Shown piece after piece: positions 9,015-16,471 of a stretch of DNA of 64,000 nt. This DNA is from Nonomuraea sp. NEAU-A123. GTDB taxonomy: Bacteria; Actinomycetota; Actinomycetes; Streptosporangiales; Streptosporangiaceae. The notes under the pieces were generated by a model, which saw only the letters and a list, made by a program, of their open reading frames with translations, did no database searches and had not been told where the DNA came from. Each line of letters starts with the position of its first letter. Positions within the stretch are counted from its first letter, which is position 1. Both the position numbers and the translations under genes were made by a program. The stretch is taken from positions 1-64,000 of the forward strand of contig NZ_JAHFZZ010000010.1 of the NCBI RefSeq assembly GCF_018603905.1, written 5' to 3'.

Positions 9015-10120
9015 ACCGTCTCCAAGAGCAGGCTCGGGCGGAAGCCGTGCCACTGGTTGGCGGCGACCTTGAGGAAGTGGGCGAGCGGGAGCTGCCAGGT
9101 GTGCTGGTCGCTCAGCGTGCGCCGGAGCACGTAGCCGAGGCCGTGGGTGCGGTAGATGCTCGCCCCGGCCTCGTGGGCGGCCTTGAGGAAGTCCCGGTCC
9201 ACCGCCCGCGGCTGAGCCGGAAATCCCCCTACGTCCTGAAATATCGTTTTTGTGGCGAGAATCGTGCCGCCTGCTACGTGATCGCTGGAAACCTCGCTCG
9301 GATAGGCGGCGCCACTGGCGAACGTGGTGCGCCTGATCGTGGCGTGCAACGGCTCCAGGTAAAAGAATTCGGCCGTGGTGCCCACGATGTCGGCCCCCGA
9401 ATAGGACACCGCCATGACCAGGTCGGCCAGGTGGTCGGGGCCGTACCAGTCGTCGTCGTCCCACTTGGCCAGGTAGTCGCCGGACGCCAGGGCCGCGGCC
9501 TCGTTCAGCACCTCGCCGAACAGCGTCTCGGCCGGGGCCTCGATCCAGGTCACGGGCAGGGGACAGCTCTCGACCGCCTGCCGTACCGCGTCGAAGGGGA
9601 CGCCGTGCAGGCCGAGCAGCACCTCGATGTCGGTGTCGCGCTGGCGGGCCATCTGGGCGAGCGCGCCGGCGACCATCGCCGGGCGCCTGGTGGACATGAC
9701 CACGCTGATCCGCGGCGTACGCGAGGGCGGCAGGCGGTGGGTCAGGCGGCGCAGCCGCACGCTGTGCTCCTCGCGGCGCAGGTCGGCCAGCGACCTGGGG
9801 CCGGTCCCGGTGTGGCCGAGCCAGTCGCGGTCGGTGAGCAGCGCCGCCAGCTCGGCGGGGACCCAGGCGGGGGCGTCGTGCGTGGTCAGCGGCACGCCCG
9901 CCGCCGCGAGCCGGACCAGCCCGGCCAGCGGCACCTCGCGCTCGGGCCACTCGATCTCCAGGCCGCGCAGCGGGCGCAGCGCCGGCACGTCGGGCTCGTG
10001 GCCGTCCACCGCCCACCCGGAGAAGGCACCGGGCAGCTCGGCGGGGTGGCCATCGCTCCAATGCAGGCGAGCGAGCCCCTTTTCCGGCGTACGCGCGAAG
10101 CCACAGGGGGTGACGGGCAT
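9011..10120 (-). CDS. Glycosyltransferase with DDDDWYGPD motif
   Basis: 369 residues. The N-terminal region (1-130) is not a known domain to me. The GT-A-like domain starts at about 136 (ISVVMSTRRPAMV), followed by GEVLNEAAALASGDYLAKWDDDD with the metal motif DDDD (221-224) and YGPDHLADL. A conserved tail reads RTHGLGYVLRR and NQWHGFRPS. The same layout appears in the C-terminal half of the gene at 12282. It is the first gene of the pair with the gene at 7392. The transferred sugar is unknown. A patch around 9220-9300 is less GC-rich than its surroundings. Confidence 0.85.
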   Translation of the reverse strand: MPVTPCGFARTPEKGLARLHWSDGHPAELPGAFSGWAVDGHEPDVPALRPLRGLEIEWPEREVPLAGLVRLAAAGVPLTTHDAPAWVPAELAALLTDRDWLGHTGTGPRSLADLRREEHSVRLRRLTHRLPPSRTPRISVVMSTRRPAMVAGALAQMARQRDTDIEVLLGLHGVPFDAVRQAVESCPLPVTWIEAPAETLFGEVLNEAAALASGDYLAKWDDDDWYGPDHLADLVMAVSYSGADIVGTTAEFFYLEPLHATIRRTTFASGAAYPSEVSSDHVAGGTILATKTIFQDVGGFPAQPRAVDRDFLKAAHEAGASIYRTHGLGYVLRRTLSDQHTWQLPLAHFLKVAANQWHGFRPSLLLETV

Positions 10121-10357
10121 GGTGCTCCTCGACCGACGGGGACTCAGTCAGGCGCCCACCTTACGCCGGTCTGACACCCCTTGAGACGTTGAGTTCACCT
10201 TGGGGTGGATGGCCAGTGTGAAGGTAACGTAGGCCGAACCAGCAGGATTCTCCCAGTTTTTGTCCAGGAACCTGTGGCACGGTAGTGGCAAATGTTTATT
10301 AAGGTGTCAATACCCCATTGACGCCTGAAATGTCATGACTACGAAAGGTATGCGCGG
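10121..10357. promoter_or_regulatory. Divergent promoter region of the glycosyltransferase operons
   Basis: 237 bases separate the divergent operons starting at 10120 (minus) and 10358 (plus). The right half is AT-richer than the neighbourhood (around 10251-10330, including TTTATTAAGG). No clear paired -35/-10 could be assigned. Confidence 0.45.
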
Positions 10358-10795
10358 ATGCTCTCGCCCCGCCGACTGGCAGCGACCGCCGCAATCCTCG
10401 GAGTTCTGGCCGTTGCCGTGCTCGTGGTGCTCGTCCTCGCCGGTCTGCTCACGTTCGGCGCCGCCGCCGCTACGGGGGCGTTCGCCATCACGCTGGCCGG
10501 GCTCGCCGTACTCGTGCTGACCGTACGGCGCATCGACGGCAAGGCCCAGCGCATCGACCTGCGAGCCAAGAAGCACGAGGCCGAGCTGGCCAAGACCGCC
10601 ACGGCGCTCAAGCGCATCGAGGCGCGGCTGGACCGTCTGGCCGAGGCCGTCGAGCAGTCGGCCACGCGGCGCGAGGATGATCTCGGCGCGATCCTGGCCT
10701 CGCTGGGCGAGGACCGGGTCAACGCGATGACGCGGGCGCGAGAGGTGGAGGAGCTGCGCGAGGAGGTCCGCGCGCTGGCCAAGGACCCGGTATGA
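10358..10795 (+). CDS. Small membrane protein with coiled-coil tail
   Basis: 145 residues. Two hydrophobic segments (about 8-32 and 36-56) form a hairpin anchor. A cytosolic charged helical region follows (about 57-145) with heptad-like Leu/Ala spacing (ALKRIEARLDRLAEAVEQ, REVEELREEVRALAK). It is the first gene of the plus-strand operon, and its stop overlaps the next start by ATGA at 10792. It is not a recognised family. Since several partner enzymes also end in coiled coils, a role as membrane scaffold for them is a reasonable inference. Confidence 0.7.
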   Translation: MLSPRRLAATAAILGVLAVAVLVVLVLAGLLTFGAAAATGAFAITLAGLAVLVLTVRRIDGKAQRIDLRAKKHEAELAKTATALKRIEARLDRLAEAVEQSATRREDDLGAILASLGEDRVNAMTRAREVEELREEVRALAKDPV

Positions 10796-12285
10796 CGCGG
10801 ATAAGGCACAACGACTGGGGAACGCTCGAGCCGCCGGCCATCGGCGCCTGGCAGCCCGCTCTGACCGTTTCCGTGGTGATTCCCGCCTACAACTGCGCAC
10901 CGGCGCTCGCCCGGACCGTGGCCGCGCTGGCGGAGCAGACCTACCCCGCCAAGCTGGTCGAGGTGGTCGTCGCCGACGACGGCAGCGAGCCGCCCCTCGA
11001 CCTACCCGGCGTCCGGGTGGTCCGGGTGCGCGAGGGCTGGGGACGCGGCGCGGCCAGGGAGACCGGCCGGCTCGCCGCGACCGGCGATGTGATCCACTGG
11101 CTCGACTCGGACATGGTCCTGGCCCCGGATCACCTGGAAGCGCACATGCGCTGGCACCACCTCATCGACCACGCCGTCGTGATCAGCGACACCCGGTTCG
11201 TGGCGGCTCTGGGCGAGGAGGGCACCCGCACCGAGTACACGCGCATGACCCTGGAGTCCACCAGGATGCTCAAGGACGCGGGTTCGAGCGCGTACCTGCT
11301 GCATACCGGCGCCTCCACCTCGGTGCGCGCCGACCTGCTGCGCGCCGCGGGCGGCGTGGACGCCAGCCTGAACATGGCCGAGGACACCGTACTCGGCTAC
11401 CGGCTGGCGCAGGCCGGGGCGGTGTTCATCCCCGACGAGCAGGCTCGCGCCTGGCATGTCGGCCCGTCCACCGTGATGCGCCGCGAGAAGGACGTGCACC
11501 GGCACAACTGGTCGTTCCTCGGCGATCTGCTGCCCGAGCTGCGCTGGCTGCGCAACCATCCGCGACGCCGCTGGCTGGTGCCGTACGTCCAGGTCGTCGT
11601 GGAGGCGGCCGGCTACGAGCGGACGCGCGCCAGTGCCGACTCCGCGCTCGCCGGGACGATCACCGACACGGCCGTGGCCATCGTCGGCCCCTGGGACAAG
11701 CTGACGGACGAGCGCCGCGACAGCCTCGACGACCCGCTGCTCGACCTGCGCCTCATCCACAACCTCTACCGGCACGAACCGCGCGTCACGTTCGTGACGT
11801 CCGCGCCCGACTCGGCGGCCCCCGCCCCCTTCCTGCTCACGCTCCCGTCCGGTTGGGTGCTGGGCGCCGACACGCTCTCCCGGCTCGTACGGCTGGCCGA
11901 ACAGGACACGCTGGGACTCGTCTGCGCCGTGCTCGACGAGGGCGAGGCCGGAGTCGTGGCCGCCAGGCTGGAGCGCACCGCGGCCTTCTCCCGCGCGGCC
12001 CTGTTCCACGGCGGGACCGACGATCTGGTGGATGAGATGTTCGGATCGATCTGGGTGAGCGGGGCCGAGTACGGCTTCGCCCCGGAGGACCAGGCCGAAC
12101 CGCTGGCCGGAGACCCCGCCAAGTGGCGGGCGCTGGCGGGCAAGCGGCAGGACGAGGTGAAGGAGCTGAAGGCGGAGATCGAGCGGCTGACGGCCGAGGT
12201 GGACCGGCTGTCCGCCGATCCCGTCCCCGACGACTCGGCCGGGCCGCTGACCTCGCTCATCAGACACCTGCGGAGCGCCGGATGA
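10792..12285 (+). CDS. Two-domain family-2 glycosyltransferase C
   Basis: 497 residues with the family header (MTRIRHNDWGTLEPP). The GT-A motifs are SVVIPAYNC, ADDGS (61-65), DSD (105-107) and AEDTVLGYRL. The second domain shows VAIVGPWDKLTDERR, LPSGWVLGADTLSRL and LERTAAFSRA. A short coiled coil ends the protein (about 450-475). ATGA overlaps join it to the membrane protein upstream and to the DDDD-type enzyme downstream. Likely cytosolic, perhaps held at the membrane by its neighbour. Substrates are unknown. Confidence 0.88.
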   Translation: MTRIRHNDWGTLEPPAIGAWQPALTVSVVIPAYNCAPALARTVAALAEQTYPAKLVEVVVADDGSEPPLDLPGVRVVRVREGWGRGAARETGRLAATGDVIHWLDSDMVLAPDHLEAHMRWHHLIDHAVVISDTRFVAALGEEGTRTEYTRMTLESTRMLKDAGSSAYLLHTGASTSVRADLLRAAGGVDASLNMAEDTVLGYRLAQAGAVFIPDEQARAWHVGPSTVMRREKDVHRHNWSFLGDLLPELRWLRNHPRRRWLVPYVQVVVEAAGYERTRASADSALAGTITDTAVAIVGPWDKLTDERRDSLDDPLLDLRLIHNLYRHEPRVTFVTSAPDSAAPAPFLLTLPSGWVLGADTLSRLVRLAEQDTLGLVCAVLDEGEAGVVAARLERTAAFSRAALFHGGTDDLVDEMFGSIWVSGAEYGFAPEDQAEPLAGDPAKWRALAGKRQDEVKELKAEIERLTAEVDRLSADPVPDDSAGPLTSLIRHLRSAG

Positions 12286-14240
12286 TCCGCGAACTGCTGG
12301 CCGAGATGCCCAAGGCCCGGATCTTCCTGGCCGGGGTCGAGCACGACGTCGACGCCGTGGACCTGGACCGGGACCTGCTGGAGCCGTTCGCGGACGCCGA
12401 ACGGGTGCACGAGGTGCTCATCATCGCCCGTACCCCTGCCGACCTGCGCCGGGCCGCCACGCTGCACAAGCTGCTGCCGGACGCCCGGCGGGTGGTCGTG
12501 GCCGTGCTCGACTCGCCCGCCTCCCATCCGGCGCCCGTGCCCACCCCGACGCCCGCGCACCGCTGGCGCTCGCTCACGGATCTGCGGGTCTACCAGCCGA
12601 AGGACAGGGTGTGGGTGGTGGACGCGCGGTTCTCGGCGCCCACCCCGGCCGGCCGTACGGTAGCCGCGACGGCTCGGGCGTTCGCCGGGCACCGGCTCGA
12701 CGTGATCACGGCGCCCGCGGCGGCGATCGCCGGCGTCGGCGCGGCGGCCTGGCGTCCCGGCGACCCGAACGCGACGCCCGCCGAGCTGGCCGGGCCGGTG
12801 CCGGAACGGGTCGGCGCCCCGGGCAGCGATGTCGTGCTCCGCACGCTCGACGCCACAGGAATGCGCACGCCCGACGCCTTGGGAGCCTTGGGAATCGGCC
12901 AGGATTCGGCCGATGAGGGCGTTGACGACAGCGACCCGGCCGACTGGTCCGGGTCCCAGACACCGATCGAGCGGCCGACCTCGCGGTCCGCGAGCTGGGA
13001 GCGGCTCGGCCGCCCCGGTGGCGCCGGGCTGTCGCTGGTCGACCCCGACGTGCTCGGCGAGCCGTCGATGATCCCACCGGTCGACGAGCGGCTGGTGAAC
13101 CCGCAGGGCTTCGTCACCACCCCGTCACGCGGCCCGGCGTCCCTGGTGGAGCGCGACGGCCGCTGGTCGGTCGTGCTCGACGGGAAGGTGGTGACCGCGT
13201 TCGCCGAGTCGGGCGGCGTGACGGACGCCGACGTGGGCAGGCTCCGGCAGATCCGCGGCGTGGAGATCGACTGGCACCACGCCCACAGCGGCCCGCTCGC
13301 CGCCGTCCGCGTGCTCACGGGCCTGGCCGCGGCCGGCGTACCGCTGACCGCGCACACGGTGCCGCGCTGGGCGGGCGCACTCGGCGACGAGCTCGCCCGG
13401 CTGCTGCTCAGCGATCCCGATCTCTCCGACGAGCTCGGCCGCGAGGAGCACAGCATCCGGCTACGCCGCGAGGCGCTGCGCACCCATGGCGTCGCCGCCC
13501 GCTGGGAGCAGCTCGGCGCCCCCGCTCCCGCTCCCCCGCTGACCTCGGTTCTGCTGGCGACGCGGCGGGCCGACATGGTCGGGTTCGCGCTCGAGCAGGT
13601 CGGCCGCCAGCGCGGTGTCCAGCTCGAAGTGATCCTCGCCCTGCACGGCGTACCCCCGGGCCATCCGGACGTGGCCGCGGCCATCGCCGCCTTCGACGGC
13701 CCGTTGACCATCCTGGAGGCCGACCACCGGGCGGTGTTCGGTGAGGTGCTCAACGAGGCGGCGGCGCGGGCCTCGGGGTCGTTCCTGCTGAAGATGGACG
13801 ACGACGACTGGTACGGCCCCGACTTCCTGGCCGACCTGCTGCTGGCGCATTCCTACTCGGGGGCCCAGGTGGTGGGCACCGTGCCCGAGTTCGTCTACCT
13901 GTCGTCGATCGACGTCACCGTGCACCGCAAGCAGATCACCGAGCAGATCACCAGCTTCGTCGCGGGCGGCACGATCCTGGTGGAACGCTCGGCGTTCCAG
14001 GCGGTGGGCGGTTTCCGGCCGCTGCGCCGGTCGGTCGACACCCAGTTCCAGGAGGCGCTGCAGGCGGCCGGCGGGCAGATCTACCGTACGCACGGCCTCG
14101 GGTACATCCTGCGCCGCGGCCCCGCAGCCAACCACACCTGGCAGGAGCCGATCGGCACATTCCTGCAGCGCAACAGGAACCAGTGGCGCGGCTTCCGCCC
14201 CAGCTCCCTGATGGAACTCGAAGGGAGCGCGCAGCCGTGA
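12282..14240 (+). CDS. Large DDDD-type glycosyltransferase with N-terminal extension
   Basis: 652 residues. The start ATG 12282 is fixed by the ATGA overlap. Residues 1-200 form an extra domain of unknown type (IFLAGVEHDVDAVDLDRDLL). A linker at about 200-270 is acidic and Ser/Asp-rich. The region 280-400 matches the N-terminal domain of the 9011 protein (IRGVEIDWHHAHSGPLAAV). The GT-A-like domain follows, with the metal motif DDDD at 506-509 in KMDDDDWYGPDF. The tail RTHGLGYILRR and NQWRGFRPSS is conserved with the 9011 protein. It is coupled to the next gene by GTGA at 14237. Confidence 0.85.
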   Translation: MIRELLAEMPKARIFLAGVEHDVDAVDLDRDLLEPFADAERVHEVLIIARTPADLRRAATLHKLLPDARRVVVAVLDSPASHPAPVPTPTPAHRWRSLTDLRVYQPKDRVWVVDARFSAPTPAGRTVAATARAFAGHRLDVITAPAAAIAGVGAAAWRPGDPNATPAELAGPVPERVGAPGSDVVLRTLDATGMRTPDALGALGIGQDSADEGVDDSDPADWSGSQTPIERPTSRSASWERLGRPGGAGLSLVDPDVLGEPSMIPPVDERLVNPQGFVTTPSRGPASLVERDGRWSVVLDGKVVTAFAESGGVTDADVGRLRQIRGVEIDWHHAHSGPLAAVRVLTGLAAAGVPLTAHTVPRWAGALGDELARLLLSDPDLSDELGREEHSIRLRREALRTHGVAARWEQLGAPAPAPPLTSVLLATRRADMVGFALEQVGRQRGVQLEVILALHGVPPGHPDVAAAIAAFDGPLTILEADHRAVFGEVLNEAAARASGSFLLKMDDDDWYGPDFLADLLLAHSYSGAQVVGTVPEFVYLSSIDVTVHRKQITEQITSFVAGGTILVERSAFQAVGGFRPLRRSVDTQFQEALQAAGGQIYRTHGLGYILRRGPAANHTWQEPIGTFLQRNRNQWRGFRPSSLMELEGSAQP

Positions 14241-15919
14241 CCCCTCGTATCCGCCGCAACGACTACGGCGTGCTCACCCCGCCCCTCCTCGGCCAGTGGA
14301 CACCCGAGCTGACCGTCACCGTGGTCGTCCCGGCCCATGACCGCCAGGAAACGCTGGACCTCACGCTGGCCGCCCTGTCCGCGCAGAGCTACCCGGCCGA
14401 GCTGCTCGACGTGATCGTCGTGGACGACGGCAGCGCGGTGCCGGTACGCCTGCCCGAACTCACCCCGGCCCGCACCCGCCTCATCACCAGCCCGCCCGGC
14501 GGCTGGGGCCGCGCCTGGGCCGTACAGACCGGCATCGACGCCGCCACCGGTGAGATCATCTTCGTGCTGGACGCGGACATGGTCCCCCATCACCGCCACG
14601 TCGAGGCCCAGCTCCGCTGGCACCACCTGGCTCCATACCTGGTCGTGCTGGGGTGGATCGACTTCACCGCCGGCGAGGTGCTGCCCACCCCCCGCGAGGT
14701 GCGCCAGGCGCTCGAAGACGGCCACGAGGACAAGCTGTTCCCCCTCTCACCGCACCGCCACGACTGGGCCGAGAAGATCATCCTCGACCACGAGGGCCTG
14801 CGCACCGCCCCGAACTCCCTGGCCACCCGCATCCACGTGGGCGCCACCGTCTCCTACCCCGCTTCTCTGCTGCGCTCGATCGGCGGCCTGGACACCTCGC
14901 TGGTGCTGGCGGAGGACACCGAGCTCGGCTACCGGCTCACTCAGGCGGGCGCCGTGTACGTACCGGACCCGGACTCGCGCGTGTGGCACATCGGGCTGCC
15001 GACCGCCATGCGCGACTTTCTCTCGTTGAAGCGGTACAACGACCCCTACGTGGCGGACCGCGTGCCGTACCGGCGCTACCTGCGCACGGACCCGGGCCGG
15101 CAGTGGCTCGTCCCGTACGTGGACGCCACGGTCCCCGCGGCGGGCTACGAGGACGTCCGCGCGACGGTCGACGGCCTGCTGGCGAGCTCGGTGCCGGACG
15201 TCGCGATCACCATCACCGGCCCCTGGTCCGCGCTGGGGAACGGCCGCCGCTCCCCGCTCCGCGACCCCGACCTGGACCTCCGCCTCATCCACGCCACCTT
15301 CGAACACGATCCCCGAGTACGGCTGGCCGAGACCTCGGGGTCTCCCGGGGTGGTGCCGCCGTTCCGCCTCCTCATGCCTCCTGGCTGGGTGCCCGCGCGC
15401 GACACCCTGCAACGCCTGGTCGACCACCTGGAAGAGCACGACGGCGGCGCCCTCTGCGTCGCCCTCGACGAGACCGACCAGGGCGTCACCGTGGCCAGAC
15501 TCGAACGCACCGCCGCCCTCTCCCGCGCCGCCCTGGTATCCCACCCCGGCGAGCACCTGGACACCGTCCTGGACGAGGTCTTCGGCCTGGAGTGGCTGGA
15601 CGGCGACACCTGGGGCTTCACCCGCCGCCCCCCGATCTACCCGCCCCGCCGCCGCCCGGTCCCCGAACTGGACCGGATCACCACCCAGTACGAGAAGGAG
15701 ATCACCCGCCTCCGCAAGCGCACCGCCCTCATGCAGGCCGAACTCGCCCAGCTCCGCAGGGAGGCGGGCAAGGGCCGCAGGGACGCGGAACGGTGGCGCG
15801 AGAAGGCCGAGTCGTGGCGCCGCGAGGCCGTCCGCCTGTCCCGCACCCAGGACCAGGACCGCACGGTTCTCAAACGCGCCGTCCGCCGGGTCCGCAAACT
15901 GGCCTTCCCGGACACCTGA
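14237..15919 (+). CDS. Two-domain family-2 glycosyltransferase D with C-terminal coiled coil
   Basis: 560 residues. GTG 14237 is chosen because it overlaps the preceding stop (GTGA) and gives the family header TPRIRRNDYGVLTPP. The GT-A domain has VVDDGS (DDG 63-65), DAD (112-114) and AEDTELGYRL. The second domain carries ITITGPWSALGNGRR, MPPGWVPARDTLQRL and LERTAALSRA. Residues about 485-545 form a strongly charged coiled coil. It is the last gene of the operon; a 6-bp hairpin, CGCTTC/GAAGCG (15924-15943), lies between it and the convergent gene. Confidence 0.88.
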   Translation: MTPRIRRNDYGVLTPPLLGQWTPELTVTVVVPAHDRQETLDLTLAALSAQSYPAELLDVIVVDDGSAVPVRLPELTPARTRLITSPPGGWGRAWAVQTGIDAATGEIIFVLDADMVPHHRHVEAQLRWHHLAPYLVVLGWIDFTAGEVLPTPREVRQALEDGHEDKLFPLSPHRHDWAEKIILDHEGLRTAPNSLATRIHVGATVSYPASLLRSIGGLDTSLVLAEDTELGYRLTQAGAVYVPDPDSRVWHIGLPTAMRDFLSLKRYNDPYVADRVPYRRYLRTDPGRQWLVPYVDATVPAAGYEDVRATVDGLLASSVPDVAITITGPWSALGNGRRSPLRDPDLDLRLIHATFEHDPRVRLAETSGSPGVVPPFRLLMPPGWVPARDTLQRLVDHLEEHDGGALCVALDETDQGVTVARLERTAALSRAALVSHPGEHLDTVLDEVFGLEWLDGDTWGFTRRPPIYPPRRRPVPELDRITTQYEKEITRLRKRTALMQAELAQLRREAGKGRRDAERWREKAESWRREAVRLSRTQDQDRTVLKRAVRRVRKLAFPDT

Positions 15920-15946
15920 CGCCCGCTTCGATTCGATGAAGCGAAT

Positions 15947-16384
15947 TCAGGCACGCTCCAGAATCACCAAGGGGATCTCCCGCTCGGCTTTGCGCTGATA
16001 ATCATCGTAAAGCGGGAAGACCGCCGCCATAGTGCCCCAGAGCGCCGCCCGCTCGGCGCCCGTGGCGGTACGGGCTCGCGCGCTGAACACGTCTGCCAGA
16101 ACCTGCACCGTCACCTCGGGATGCTCGACGAGGTTGAGATACCACGCCGGATGGCTGTCGGCCCCGCCGTTGGACGCCACCAGAAGGTACCGGTCACCGT
16201 CCTGGCCGTAGATCAGGGCCGTGCGGCGCAGCTTGCCGGATTTCCGGCCGCGCGTGCTGAGCAGGAGCGTCGGCCATTCCTGGTAGAGGTGGCCGTCCCG
16301 GCCGTCCGTCTCCACGTAGCGGCGGATGTGGTCGGCCACCCAGCCGGTCGGGCTGTCGAGCACTTCTTCGCTGTGTTCTGTCAT
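15947..16384 (-). CDS. F420-type (DDN-like) nitroreductase-family oxidoreductase
   Basis: 145 residues of the deazaflavin-dependent nitroreductase family: GWVADHIRRYVETDGRDGHLY, LLLSTRGRKSGKLRRTALIY, SNGGADSHPAWYLNLVEHPEV. These small split-barrel proteins bind F420, a cofactor common in actinobacteria, and reduce various substrates. The specific substrate is unknown. It lies between the glycosyltransferase operon (convergent) and the kinase gene (divergent, 87 bases). Confidence 0.85.
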   Translation of the reverse strand: MTEHSEEVLDSPTGWVADHIRRYVETDGRDGHLYQEWPTLLLSTRGRKSGKLRRTALIYGQDGDRYLLVASNGGADSHPAWYLNLVEHPEVTVQVLADVFSARARTATGAERAALWGTMAAVFPLYDDYQRKAEREIPLVILERA

Positions 16385-16471
16385 CGTTCAAGGCTCGTAT
16401 ATGAACTGGGGTTCAAGTCAAGCCGCGTAGCGCCGCGCAACCATCTGGTCGCACCGGTAGTCCAACCGGAC

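Noticed and set aside
7392..10061. 889-residue fusion of two glycosyltransferases
   Set aside because: The first 350 residues are the out-of-frame reading of the 9011 gene; the ATGA overlap and family header set the start at 9014.
12590..13753. 387-residue minus-strand frame opposite the 12282 gene
   Set aside because: Ser/Arg-rich shadow antisense to a conserved glycosyltransferase within a coupled operon.
5890..16384. Polyketide or peptide antibiotic cluster
   Set aside because: No PKS, NRPS or tailoring core enzymes; the island is almost entirely glycosyltransferases.
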